Assembly (NCBI GenBank): GCA_002716385.1
Contig: PBAX01000022.1
Coordinates: 124,001-188,000, forward strand
Direction: 5' to 3'
DNA from: Phycisphaerae bacterium
GTDB taxonomy: Bacteria > Planctomycetota > Phycisphaerae > Phycisphaerales > SM1A02
DNA: 64,000 nt
Part shown: positions 54,307 through 63,032 of the stretch, one piece after another
How positions within the stretch are numbered: position 1 is the first letter of the stretch
How the letters are laid out: the number at the start of each line of letters is the position of its first letter
Notes under the pieces: model-generated
Databases searched by the model: none
Seen by the model: only the letters and a program-made list of their open reading frames with translations
What the model was told of the DNA's origin: nothing
Position numbers and translations under genes: made by a program

Positions 54307-54500
54307 CAGACTGGATTCTGCTCAAAGTTAGGTTGAACGTAACTAATTGGAAAGATCATGACTGAGATAGATGACGCAAGGATCCCTGCTTCACGGCCAA
54401 CTGAGGACATGAGCCCGTAAACACATGGCATGGCGAATACATTCGATGCGACTCGTAGAATCCGATTCATTGATGCCATACTGACACATACCGAAATCAT
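54306..54500 (-). CDS. Possible 64-residue hydrophobic protein coupled to both neighbours
   Basis: Small frame filling the whole gap between the sulfotransferase and asnB. Its ATG overlaps the sulfotransferase stop (ATGA) and its stop overlaps the asnB ATG (TGATG), the same junction types used by true operon genes here. The product has two modestly hydrophobic stretches (~13-32 and ~39-55, ILASSISVMIFPISYV) but no family I recognise. It may be a genuine small membrane protein or the remnant of a larger membrane gene such as a flippase or polymerase. It could equally be chance. Confidence 0.35.
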   Translation of the reverse strand: MISVCVSMASMNRILRVASNVFAMPCVYGLMSSVGREAGILASSISVMIFPISYVQPNFEQNPV

Positions 54501-55429
54501 GACGATCCTTCTCTTCTACTGGCATTTACCCAAATTTCGTGCAGATCACGTCCAATCAATTCAGACAGTTGGTCCACATCCTTGATGAACAGACTCATTA
54601 ACTGTTCGCGGGTATTCGCATCGAGTCGATCCGGCGCGCGTTCGGTTCTATTGAATCTCTCAGCAACTCTTCGCACAGGCAATCGGACACTGTTCGGAAT
54701 AAGTCGCTTCAGTAGTTTCTTGGAGCTGCTGCCTCCATCCATCCATCTTCGAAGCGATCTTATTCGATTCGACCCCGCCGGATTAAGCCTTGGGAACTCG
54801 AGCGGAACATTCGTGGAAACCCCTAACCATTCACAAAGCGCCTGTAGCTCCGAAGCTTCATCACGAAGAACATCCTCGAAAAGCATTATTCGAATATGCT
54901 CAGATCCAAACTCATTGAGATATCGCCTAATCTGTGGCGAGTATGTAGCACGAGCTCGATAGAAATAATTCGGCCGCCAGCCTACTAGCTCATCCTCTCC
55001 GGCCATTCGTTCCATCTCATGATCCAATGCGCTCTGAAATGATCTGGGTTCACGCTCTAACCTACGATTGTGTCCCCAAAGCGAATAGGCCATGTCCACA
55101 GGATTTCGAAGCATTACGATCAACTTGACATCGGAACCGAGTGCTTCTCGGATCAGACGAGGAGATTCCTCGTAGTAAAGATAGTTGACGGAAGCCTCCC
55201 CACGAACAAGCTGATCCTCCGCAGACGCAAAACACGCTTTGTATGAATCGAGCGATTTGACCATCTGGCCTTCTGATGGAAGAAAAAAGCTCAGCTCCTT
55301 TGTGCCAGACATGTAGATGTCAGGATGGGTTCTGAGAAATGCCGCAAGTGAAGTGGTACCGCACTTGGCAGCACCGACCACAAGCATGTTTGGCAGTTTG
55401 TTGAAAGAAAGATTGGGAATCAGCCTCAC
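54497..55429 (-). CDS. Sulfotransferase (PAPS-dependent)
   Basis: Transfers sulfate from PAPS to a hydroxyl, here probably of a sugar; 310 residues. The 5'-phosphosulfate loop is VVGAAKCGTTSLAAFLRTHP at ~17-36. The 3'-phosphate-binding strand is KLIVMLRNPVDMAYSLWGH, and the family's YFYRARATYSPQIRRYL segment follows. The predicted start at 55429 is a GTG preceded by GAGAAATAG. An ATG at 55387 sits directly before the PAPS loop and would give a short N-terminus, so GTG is preferred. It points to a sulfated surface glycan. Confidence 0.87.
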   Translation of the reverse strand: MRLIPNLSFNKLPNMLVVGAAKCGTTSLAAFLRTHPDIYMSGTKELSFFLPSEGQMVKSLDSYKACFASAEDQLVRGEASVNYLYYEESPRLIREALGSDVKLIVMLRNPVDMAYSLWGHNRRLEREPRSFQSALDHEMERMAGEDELVGWRPNYFYRARATYSPQIRRYLNEFGSEHIRIMLFEDVLRDEASELQALCEWLGVSTNVPLEFPRLNPAGSNRIRSLRRWMDGGSSSKKLLKRLIPNSVRLPVRRVAERFNRTERAPDRLDANTREQLMSLFIKDVDQLSELIGRDLHEIWVNASRREGSS

Positions 55430-55488
55430 CTATTTCTCGGATCAGGAATTGAAAACAGATCAAGCGTTCAGTCTATCTGCTCCGGTGA

Positions 55489-56184
55489 TCAGGAATCACC
55501 TTCACCAACAGTGCGGGTAAGTTCGGATCGCAACTCCCCGAATATTCGATCCTCAGCTTCATTCCACCATGGAGCTGCCTGTATGGCCGCGATGCTTTCC
55601 GCTGGAATACGTGCCCGAATCACCTTTCCGGGTATTCCGGCGATGATGCTGTAGGGTGGATACTCGCCTCGCGCCACGACGGATCGGGCGGCAATGACGC
55701 AACCATCCCCAATATTCGCACCAGGCAGAACGGTTACACCTTCACCGAGCCAGACATCGTTTCCAATTGAAACCGGCTCTGCTACATAGTCCTTTTCCGT
55801 ACCAGCACCACCGTCCTCAATCTGATTGAATGGATATGTGCTGATTCGATCCAATCTGTGATTGTCCGAACGGATTGAGCAGTCAGGTCCAATGGAGCAG
55901 AATTGCCCTATTGATATGCGGCCAAGACCTGCCAGTCGGCAGTTTTCTCCAATGGTGGTAAATCGCCCTATGGACGATGAACGGCTCACAATCGAATTCC
56001 TGATGACGACACCTCTTCCGATGTCGGCTCCATCCTGGACTTGACTACCAACCGTGACGATGGATTCAGGATACAGCCGTCGAAATCTTCGCAGCCTGAT
56101 CCAGTCAGACATACACCGGGGAATCAAGCGAAAAAGGCAACGCTTGCTTTCGTGACGAGCCAGGTGTTGATGATATCTACGCAT
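55489..56184 (-). CDS. Hexapeptide-repeat (left-handed beta-helix) O-acyltransferase
   Basis: CatB/LbetaH-type acetyltransferase of 231 residues. After a ~30-residue basic N-terminus the beta-helix coils run from VTVGSQVQDGADIGRGVVIR to GLGRISIGQFCSIGPDCSI. The catalytic-loop region is RSDNHRLDRISTYPF, where the His acts as base in this family. The sequence closes with SIGNDVWLGEGVTVLPGANI and GCVIAARSVV. It would O-acetylate a glycan or a nucleotide-sugar derivative in the cytoplasm. It lies between the capsule-type transferase and the sulfotransferase. Confidence 0.87.
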   Translation of the reverse strand: MRRYHQHLARHESKRCLFRLIPRCMSDWIRLRRFRRLYPESIVTVGSQVQDGADIGRGVVIRNSIVSRSSSIGRFTTIGENCRLAGLGRISIGQFCSIGPDCSIRSDNHRLDRISTYPFNQIEDGGAGTEKDYVAEPVSIGNDVWLGEGVTVLPGANIGDGCVIAARSVVARGEYPPYSIIAGIPGKVIRARIPAESIAAIQAAPWWNEAEDRIFGELRSELTRTVGEGDS

Positions 56185-56295
56185 GCAACGGAGCCCTGAA
56201 ATACGAGTCAGGAGAATCTGTCGTAATTCTAACCATTCTGCCGTATCTCAGTTAGACACCGGATGAGAATACATGGGCAATCTCGAACCCATCGC

Positions 56296-57852
56296 CTAAT
56301 GCTCCCAATCGATGGGGAAGTCGTCTTCCAGTGATTCAACCGCCCATCTGCATGCCTCTGCGAACAGGTCCGCCTGCTCCTCAACCTTGTCGGGAGGCGT
56401 ATCCTCCCCGATATCAACCATCGTGCACCCGTAGGTCGATGCAAAGTAGGACGCGACACAGTTGCGTATGACCGTCTCATCAGCCTTGAAGTTGTCCAGA
56501 TATGAACGGATTTTCTCGCCCATGTCCTGACTGAATTCGAGCCCAAGGACATTCGGGAAATAACGGTAGAAGACGTCTCCAAAGACAAGCACAGGCTTGC
56601 CCATCACGAATCCTTCCCATCCGGGGGTTCCCGTATTGGTTGCAACGGCTCGACACTTGTTCAATAGCTCAAAAGTACTGACCGACGGCGAGACGACCTG
56701 GACGTTGTAGAAGCTTTCCAGCTCCTTGTAGAACGCATACGGCCTCCGCCCCATCATTGACATGTGATCCTTGACCAGTAGTCGGCATCCCGTGGGCAAG
56801 TAGGCCGCAAGTGTGCGCACCAGGTTCATCTGATCCTCGTATCGATAGCCGTAGACAAGAGTACTGATCTCTGGTGAATACTGGAGAGGCATGTAGACAA
56901 AGTCCCCCTCCATAGATACTGCACGTCGAAAGATGGATCTTCGCAAATGCAGCATTCGACGCAGATCCGGCAACAACATCTGATTGACGAAGTTGGCACC
57001 GGGAAAACCCGTCATCCTTGCTTCTCGATCAAATCGCCGGGCATCCCGACTCTGTCGCAATGGTCGCGTTGCCCTCTGAAGACCAATCTGGGCATATTGA
57101 TATACGCGTTTCGAAAGATGCAATCTGGTCCGAGAGTTCCTGAGTGCCCAGGAAGGTTGACTGGGGTTGTCGAGAAAACTCGCCAACCACTGATCTGCCT
57201 GCTCAACCGCTTTCTTTGTAGTGTCGTCGGTCGCTCCTGAGCGGATACGGTCATAGGCCGCTTCCATGCCACAGTTGGGCCCGAGAATCCTGCTTCCGAA
57301 CTCCAGACGATTCGGCAATCTGGCATTGGAAGGACGTATATATCTATGGCCCAATCCATGCGCCGCCTGCTGGATAAGGCAGCCTATGTGAGTGACGTTC
57401 TCGCCTCGAACAAAGTAGTACCGCGCATCGACAAGCAGCTTTGCAACAAATCTCAAGTTGAGAAGGTGTCGCCTAATAACATGATTCCAGTCCCCGTTCT
57501 TCCTGAGATCGCGATCGTAGTAGTGATAGGGATTGACAGATGAGACACCCAGCTGCGCTTCGACTTCTCTGGATTGGTCGAGAATCTCCTGATCATCCAG
57601 TTCCCGAATCACCGGCGAGTTCTCTCGGTAGTAGTCCGGAAACGAGACGACTTTGCTCAAGACGGTCTCATCCAGACTCCTGACATACTCCAGTCCCTGT
57701 CCACTCAGGACAACAGCAACTGTCTTGCGGTTTAGATTTCGGCGAAAGGATCGGACTATCGACATATGGCCGGCTACACCGATAGTCATCAGAATTGGAA
57801 GCGGTTCCCCTGACTCTGAAAGATCAGACTGTGAAGTGCCGGATGTCGACAA
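56296..57852 (-). CDS. Capsule polysaccharide biosynthesis-type (KpsS/LipB-like) transferase
   Basis: Protein of 518 residues whose C-terminal half matches the Capsule_synth family (PF05159 type): YMPLQYSPEISTLVYGYRYE, CRLLVKDHMSMMGRRPYAFY and NTGTPGWEGFVMGKPVLVFG. In KpsS and KpsC related proteins this region transfers Kdo onto the lipid anchor. Other members add sugars elsewhere. The start is a TTG at 57852 with TAGGAG 12 bases upstream; no ATG is suitably placed. The gene is the first of the minus-strand series facing the FemAB-like gene. Confidence 0.72.
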   Translation of the reverse strand: MSTSGTSQSDLSESGEPLPILMTIGVAGHMSIVRSFRRNLNRKTVAVVLSGQGLEYVRSLDETVLSKVVSFPDYYRENSPVIRELDDQEILDQSREVEAQLGVSSVNPYHYYDRDLRKNGDWNHVIRRHLLNLRFVAKLLVDARYYFVRGENVTHIGCLIQQAAHGLGHRYIRPSNARLPNRLEFGSRILGPNCGMEAAYDRIRSGATDDTTKKAVEQADQWLASFLDNPSQPSWALRNSRTRLHLSKRVYQYAQIGLQRATRPLRQSRDARRFDREARMTGFPGANFVNQMLLPDLRRMLHLRRSIFRRAVSMEGDFVYMPLQYSPEISTLVYGYRYEDQMNLVRTLAAYLPTGCRLLVKDHMSMMGRRPYAFYKELESFYNVQVVSPSVSTFELLNKCRAVATNTGTPGWEGFVMGKPVLVFGDVFYRYFPNVLGLEFSQDMGEKIRSYLDNFKADETVIRNCVASYFASTYGCTMVDIGEDTPPDKVEEQADLFAEACRWAVESLEDDFPIDWEH

Positions 57853-58007
57853 CTGAATACGTCACTCCTAGCTTTGGGACGAAATCTGACCGATACGGTA
57901 TACGAAGGCACTGCAGAACTGCAACTATCGACTGGTATTCAAACACCGATAGGAATTCGATTAGTATTCAGCCGAGCGGAACTCGCATTTATGCCTGATT
58001 CCAAGGC

Positions 58008-59057
58008 GTGACAAATCCCGTCGATCGGACAGCCAATATTGAGATGCCACAGTCAATGATTCACTGCGTACAAGCTCATGAGAATTCATTCTGGAATTCA
58101 ATCGGAATCCTGGCGAATCGGACGGGCTGGATGTCGCCAAGACATACCGCTTCTGCCCTGCATTACTATCGCGAACAGTACGAGGGCTCCTGCACGATCG
58201 AGGACTGCTCCTTCACGATCAACGATGGCGACACTCCCCTAATCGCGATCATCGCACAACGACTGGATTCCGATGCCGGCAAGACGCTGGCCTCCTTCAA
58301 CAATGCAATGATCTGTATCGAGGATCCTGAGCTGTCCCATGCGAAGGCGAGAAGCCTATGCATCGAGCAATTCGATCTGATTGCGAAACAGGCGGACAAC
58401 GGAATCAGGTTTCGAGATGAATTGCCGAACGGGGAAATGTCATTCCTCAGTCGACATCTTCTGGCATACGGGGCTTCTCTTGACACGACCTTGAACAGGG
58501 TGATCGATCTCAAGCCCGATGAATCTGATTTGAAGAGGAATATACGGAAGCGCTACAAAAGCTTCATTAATTGGGGCAACCGGGAACTGCAGCCGATCGT
58601 GCTTGATTCCGAAAAACTGACATGGTCCGAGATGGACGTGTTTCGAAATCTTCACGCCGAAGCGGCAGGGCGTCAGACAAGAACCGAGGAGAGCTGGCGA
58701 AGGCAACAGTCCATTGTCGAGGCTGGTGAAGGATTCGTCGTTGCAGGACACATTGGAGACGAACTGGTTTCCGCAGGCATGTTCTTCACAAGCAAGCACA
58801 ACTGCTACTACGGATCATCTGCATCACGACGCGACCTTTTCGAGAAACCCCTCTTCCATTCGGTTCTCTGGAAGGCGATCCTTCATGCGAAAGCGATGGG
58901 TTGTACATGGTTTGATGTGGGAGAGGAGATCTATCCAAACCAGCCAGCCCATCCTGCCAGATCGGATAAGGATGTTAATATCAGTGCTTTCAAGACGGGA
59001 TTTGGCGGATCGACGATTCCATATCTCGATATCATGCTAGAAAATATGGAGCAATAG
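58008..59057 (+). CDS. FemAB/GNAT-fold aminoacyl- or acyltransferase-like protein
   Basis: About 349 residues with a tandem GNAT-like architecture of the FemAB type. The C-terminal half has IRKRYKSFINWGNRE, VAGHIGDELVSAGMFFTSKH, YYGSSASRRD and the segment LFHSVLWKAILHAKAMGCTW with FDVGEE, as seen in FemAB-like proteins of exopolysaccharide loci. These proteins can attach amino acids to glycans or peptidoglycan precursors. Substrate is not predictable. A GTG at 58008 opens the frame; an ATG at 58044 (MPQSMIHC) is an alternative, and neither has a good ribosome site. It is followed after one base by a methyltransferase gene. Confidence 0.7.
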   Translation: MTNPVDRTANIEMPQSMIHCVQAHENSFWNSIGILANRTGWMSPRHTASALHYYREQYEGSCTIEDCSFTINDGDTPLIAIIAQRLDSDAGKTLASFNNAMICIEDPELSHAKARSLCIEQFDLIAKQADNGIRFRDELPNGEMSFLSRHLLAYGASLDTTLNRVIDLKPDESDLKRNIRKRYKSFINWGNRELQPIVLDSEKLTWSEMDVFRNLHAEAAGRQTRTEESWRRQQSIVEAGEGFVVAGHIGDELVSAGMFFTSKHNCYYGSSASRRDLFEKPLFHSVLWKAILHAKAMGCTWFDVGEEIYPNQPAHPARSDKDVNISAFKTGFGGSTIPYLDIMLENMEQ

Positions 59058-59058
59058 A

Positions 59059-59778
59059 ATGTCCGAGGGAATCAAAGAAACGAAGGCATGGTACGAGACC
59101 AGCTATGGGAAGCTCGGAGTCAACGCACAACGCCGATATCCGAATGAAGAACTGGTTCGATTCATGGCGCGGACCTATTTTTCCGTCCCCCGCAACGAGC
59201 GTTCCGATATAAACATTCTCGAGATCGGATGCGGATCCTGCGCAAACCTCTGGGTGATTGCCAAGGAGGGGTTCAAGGCACACGGGCTTGATCTCTGTGA
59301 TGAAGCCATTCGTCTAGGCCCGAGCATCATGGATGATTGGGGAGTGCAGGCGGCAAGTCTCAAATCAGGCTCGATGACTGACATCCCCCATCCAGACCAG
59401 TCGATGGATTGCGTGGTCGACATCTATTCTGCAAACTGTCTGAACGAGGCCGATTTCGAGACCTGTGTCCGCGAAGTGAAGCGTGTCTTGAAACCAGGCG
59501 GCTACTTCTTCTCATACACGCCAGGTCAGGAGAGCGATGCCTTTCGTGATCATGCGCCTGCAAAGCTGATTGACAGCTCAACCTTGAACGGCATCTATCG
59601 GGAAAGTTCGATGTTTGCCGGCAACCACTATCCATTCCGGTTCTCGCATCCCGATTCAGTTCGGGAACTCATGGAAAGAGAGGGCTTCAAGGTCACATCG
59701 ATCGAGCGAGTCTTGAGAAGCTACAACGGAATGGAAGAGCACTTCGAGCACCTGACGATTGATTCAGTGAAGATGTGA
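59059..59778 (+). CDS. Class I SAM-dependent methyltransferase
   Basis: Methyltransferase of 239 residues. Motif I is NILEIGCGSCANLWVIAKEG at ~53-72, with the Asp of the next strand in AHGLDLCDEAI. The MDCVVDIYSANCLNEADFET segment is motif IV, and VLKPGGYFFSYTPGQ is the post-motif typical of this class. The ATG is one base after the FemAB-like stop, with GGAG inside the end of that gene as ribosome site, so the two genes form a plus-strand pair. It probably modifies the same glycan or its substituent. Confidence 0.87.
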   Translation: MSEGIKETKAWYETSYGKLGVNAQRRYPNEELVRFMARTYFSVPRNERSDINILEIGCGSCANLWVIAKEGFKAHGLDLCDEAIRLGPSIMDDWGVQAASLKSGSMTDIPHPDQSMDCVVDIYSANCLNEADFETCVREVKRVLKPGGYFFSYTPGQESDAFRDHAPAKLIDSSTLNGIYRESSMFAGNHYPFRFSHPDSVRELMEREGFKVTSIERVLRSYNGMEEHFEHLTIDSVKM

Positions 59779-59861
59779 TGAGCGCTCAGTGATCGGGTTG
59801 CTGCATGCATTCGATGGCCTGAATTTGATCCACATTCCGCCGGCTGCGAATCTATCTCGAA

Positions 59862-60542
59862 TCAACAGACACCTCGTATGATCTCGAATCCTTCCGCCGC
59901 CTGAACCCCGACTGTGTTTCCGACCAATCTCGCCTCCGACTCCACCGCCTGAAGCGATCTCGTATGTGGCGGCTCCCTCATCTCCATTGCATACGCCTCC
60001 AGAGCCTTCATTTTCCTGGGTAGCGTTGACTCGATGTCGATGAACAGATTCGGATGGAAGTAGTTCCCTCGGTCAGATACACACCATTCACTGCTGGAAC
60101 GAACAGGGAAACTCAGGATCGTCTTGACAACATGCTCTGGTTGCGGCCTGCAAGCGGTGATGACTGCTCGATGAACCACCTGATGATCGACATTCAAGTC
60201 GCCATGATGGTGGGTCAGGACGATCTCCGGCGAGATTCTATCGATGGCGGATTCGACTACTCTGGCGACTTCGAGCAGTGGAATGGAATCCATGGCATTG
60301 TCAGGGAAGTCGTTGAATATCGGTTCGTTTGAGCCCACGATCTTGGCGGCCTCGCAGGCGGCCTGGCGCCGATCGCTTCCATCATTGGCATCCGCCCGTG
60401 CGGAGACTCCATCCGTCATGAGAAGCGTGTGGACTTCGTGGCCAGCATCGCTGAATTTCGCCATGGCCCCGCCACAGCCGAGTATCTCATCGTCCGCATG
60501 AGCCGCCACGACCAGAATCGGTCCATTGGAGATCAATTTCAT
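59862..60542 (-). CDS. PIG-L family deacetylase
   Basis: Zinc-dependent N-deacetylase of the LmbE/PIG-L fold, 226 residues. The metal and catalytic motif appears as VVAAHADDEILGCGG (AHADDE in place of the common AHPDDE), and the second ligand region is LTHHHGDLNVDHQVVHRAV. It could remove an acetyl group from a GlcNAc-type sugar or from an activated precursor, freeing an amino group for the neighbouring acyl or formyl transferases. AGAGGA 9 bases before the ATG at 60542 decides against the ATG at 60551. Confidence 0.9.
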   Translation of the reverse strand: MKLISNGPILVVAAHADDEILGCGGAMAKFSDAGHEVHTLLMTDGVSARADANDGSDRRQAACEAAKIVGSNEPIFNDFPDNAMDSIPLLEVARVVESAIDRISPEIVLTHHHGDLNVDHQVVHRAVITACRPQPEHVVKTILSFPVRSSSEWCVSDRGNYFHPNLFIDIESTLPRKMKALEAYAMEMREPPHTRSLQAVESEARLVGNTVGVQAAEGFEIIRGVC

Positions 60543-60586
60543 GAGCACCATTCCTCTGAAATGTATGCAAATCTCGTTAACAAAGG

Positions 60587-61276
60587 TCAGTCCTTCTCCG
60601 CAAACTCTACTTTAGCCGAAGCGACGATGGAATCGCCTTGGAGAGTGGCATTGGTGAATTCGATGCGCAACCCATTCCTGTCGATGAACGCATGCGGATA
60701 TCCCTCTGCATCGAGCATTCTTATGAAATCGTACAACTGCTTCATGTTTTCCACATTAGGAAGTTCACTATCACTCGGACGCCGTCTTTCGAACATGGTT
60801 GGCTCTCCCTCCTGGGGAATCGCTTCAGGATTCGATTCGATTATCTCCAGGGCCATGTCCATGGCCAGAGCAGAAACCCTCATGTAGATCTGCTGGGCGC
60901 TCCCTGTGAGCGAAAGTTCCCTTTTCATGTAGACAGGTCCGGCATCGATTGAATCGGTCATGCGCAATGCTGTCAGCATGGTGGAATCCAGACCGCGGAG
61001 AATCAGATTCTGAAGCGGACTACCACCTCTTCCAAATGGAAGATCCGTCATGTGGAAGCAAATGCAGTCGGTACTGGATAGAAGATCGGATGAAACACGC
61101 CATGACCAGTGAATGAAGAAGATCCTTTCCGGACAAACGCCGGAGGACAATATTCGATCGAGTTCCTCCGGCGTACTGCAATAAGACCACTTCCCAGGAA
61201 GCGAACCCTGTCTGGACTCAAATGCCTGAAGAACCCAGTCGTGCTTGCCTGCCACGATGTAATGACCATCCGTCAT
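60587..61276 (-). CDS. Formyltransferase-family protein of a pseudaminate/legionaminate-type locus
   Basis: Protein of 229 residues with the methionyl-tRNA formyltransferase fold. The core reads CICFHMTDLPFGRGGSPLQN, aligning with the INVHxSLLP region, and the Asp appears in SIDAGPVYMK. Relative to Fmt the catalytic His and Asp are kept, but the Asn two residues before the His is Cys. Related proteins are common beside pse and leg genes and are thought to formylate or otherwise acylate nucleotide sugars. TATGAT ends 8 bases before the ATG. It is followed 44 bases later by the PIG-L deacetylase gene. Confidence 0.77.
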   Translation of the reverse strand: MTDGHYIVAGKHDWVLQAFESRQGSLPGKWSYCSTPEELDRILSSGVCPERIFFIHWSWRVSSDLLSSTDCICFHMTDLPFGRGGSPLQNLILRGLDSTMLTALRMTDSIDAGPVYMKRELSLTGSAQQIYMRVSALAMDMALEIIESNPEAIPQEGEPTMFERRRPSDSELPNVENMKQLYDFIRMLDAEGYPHAFIDRNGLRIEFTNATLQGDSIVASAKVEFAEKD

Positions 61277-61284
61277 GGGTGTGG

Positions 61285-61290
61285 ATCATA
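61285..61290 (-). promoter_or_regulatory. Candidate -10 element (TATGAT) of the formyltransferase-like gene
   Basis: On the minus strand TATGAT ends 8 bases before the ATG at 61276, with no Shine-Dalgarno sequence. It sits in the 95-base gap after the PseH-like gene. Confidence 0.42.
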
Positions 61291-61371
61291 CCCAAAGTCG
61301 TATGGATTCATATCGCAGGAATGCATGCGTTAACGGTGTCGAGGGTCAGATCCTCATATCGCCCAGTCGAA

Positions 61372-61884
61372 TCATGCATTCGAGATGCTTCTTTCAATTG
61401 AGTAGAGGTGGTGGCCTTCCTTGTCCGGCTTGTCATGCAGACGGAAGCCGCCGTGGAGAAAGGCGGATTCGGATGCCTTGTTGCCGGCTTTTACGTATGC
61501 CAGCACACAATTGACCTCCTGCCAGTGTTCGAATCCAAGCCTGGCCGTTTCGGCTATCGACGATCTTCCGATAGACCGGCTTCTCCACTCCTCGACGATT
61601 GCAATGGTCATGATTGCATCGGATGAATCTCTTCTGTCCAATCGTGAATATCCGACTCGTTCACCTGAATCCCTTGATTCAATGATGCAGAGCAAGTGAG
61701 CATCGCTCTCGCAAACTCTGGCCAACCATCGAAGATGTTCGTTTATCTCAACACCTGCACCTGATGTACTGGTGGATATGACAACCGGATCGTTTCGCAA
61801 TGAGAAGAGGAAATCCGAATCGTCCGGAGAGGCCCTTCGAAGAATGATCTTTTCTTGATTCTGGCTCATTGCATCGGATCTCAT
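61372..61884 (-). CDS. GNAT acetyltransferase, PseH-like
   Basis: Acetyltransferase of 170 residues. The GNAT motifs are IILRRASPDDSDFLFSLRND at the start, IMTIAIVEEWRSRSIGRSSI (acetyl-CoA pyrophosphate loop) and VNCVLAYVKAGNKASESAFL with GGFRLHD. The pattern (N-terminal R-x4-D-x5-FxxRN(D)P, C-terminal NxxSExAFxxxGF) matches PseH, which acetylates the 4-amino group of the pseudaminic-acid precursor. It is 12 bases after pseI, which supports this. An ATG at 61869 is an alternative start. Confidence 0.8.
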   Translation of the reverse strand: MRSDAMSQNQEKIILRRASPDDSDFLFSLRNDPVVISTSTSGAGVEINEHLRWLARVCESDAHLLCIIESRDSGERVGYSRLDRRDSSDAIMTIAIVEEWRSRSIGRSSIAETARLGFEHWQEVNCVLAYVKAGNKASESAFLHGGFRLHDKPDKEGHHLYSIERSISNA

Positions 61885-61896
61885 ACCGAAACTGAT

Positions 61897-62982
61897 TCAG
61901 ACGACGCCCGATCCCTCAACAAGTTCCCAATCAACCGGGGTGCCTCTAGGAATATCCTTGACTGCCTTGTCGCCCAAAATCTGTTTGAGATGCTTGGGCG
62001 CCAGTCCATCGCCAGGCCGTATCGAGCGAACCATCTCAGATGTGATGGTCTCGCCCGCCTTGACAGACTGGACGAAGAAGAGCGACCTGCGAAACGGACG
62101 CGTTTCGTCTTCACATACGGGCCGCAACTGCATGTCCGCTGATCCGAGGACTCGCCATGCGGTCCTTGCCGCAGCCGCCATTTCAGAGAATTCATCCGGC
62201 TCCAGCGAGAAGCCGGCATCAGGCCCCCCATCAGCTCGATTCAACGTGACGTGCTTTTCAATGAAGCACGCGCCCATCGAAGTCGCGATCGTCGGCACAA
62301 GCGTACCGAGGGTGTGGTCGGACAAGCCGACGGGTACGTTGAATTCCTCTCCGAGCCTTGCCATCGACTGCACATTGATTTCTTCAACAGGCGTCGGATA
62401 TCCACTGACGCAATGCAGGAGGACGAGTGAGCGGCATCCGCCTGCATAGGCGGACTCAAGAGCATCGGAGATCTCATCATGGGATGACATCCCCGTCGAA
62501 ATCACCATCGGCTTTCCGGTTGCGGCGACGGCCTTGATCAATTCGAGATCCACGATCTCAAATGACGCAATCTTGTAGATGGGGCATTCAAGCCCTTCCA
62601 GCAACTCCAACGATGTCTTGTCAAATGGAGTGCTGAAACAGCAGCAACCACGCTTTTTCACATGCTCGAAGATGGGGGCATGCCAATCCCATGGAGTATG
62701 CGCCCATTCATACAACTCATAGAGATTCCGACCTGCCCAGGGCCCTTTCTGGATCTGGAACGGCTTGGCATCGCACTTGATGGTCATGGTGTCGGGCGTA
62801 TACGTCTGCAACTTAATCGCATCTGCACCTGCATCGATGGCAGCATCGGCCAGCTCGATGGCACGTTCAAAGTTGCCATTGTGGTTTCCAGAGAGCTCGG
62901 CCACCACGAATGGAGATTCACCCTGACCGATTCGTCGGCCCTCGAACTCGATGTAACTACGCCATTCCACTACGAATGCCAC
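61897..62982 (-). CDS. pseI: Pseudaminic acid synthase
   Basis: Condenses phosphoenolpyruvate with 2,4-diacetamido-2,4,6-trideoxy-L-altrose to form pseudaminic acid; 361 residues. The NeuB-type barrel has FVVAELSGNHNGNFERAIEL, DAIKLQTYTPDTMTI, IYKIASFEIVDLELIKAVA and the metal-binding FIEKHVTLNRADGGPDAGFS. A C-terminal antifreeze-like/SAF domain (~300-360) closes the active site. DAIKLQTYTPDTMTI and the AELSGNHNG form favour PseI over NeuB or LegI. The start is a GTG at 62982 because no ATG precedes the homology. It lies between pseG and the PseH-like gene. Confidence 0.92.
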   Translation of the reverse strand: MAFVVEWRSYIEFEGRRIGQGESPFVVAELSGNHNGNFERAIELADAAIDAGADAIKLQTYTPDTMTIKCDAKPFQIQKGPWAGRNLYELYEWAHTPWDWHAPIFEHVKKRGCCCFSTPFDKTSLELLEGLECPIYKIASFEIVDLELIKAVAATGKPMVISTGMSSHDEISDALESAYAGGCRSLVLLHCVSGYPTPVEEINVQSMARLGEEFNVPVGLSDHTLGTLVPTIATSMGACFIEKHVTLNRADGGPDAGFSLEPDEFSEMAAAARTAWRVLGSADMQLRPVCEDETRPFRRSLFFVQSVKAGETITSEMVRSIRPGDGLAPKHLKQILGDKAVKDIPRGTPVDWELVEGSGVV

Positions 62983-63032
62983 CTCGGTAAGTTGCCCAGT
63001 CAGCGAAATCCAGCACCGACATCAATGAAACA

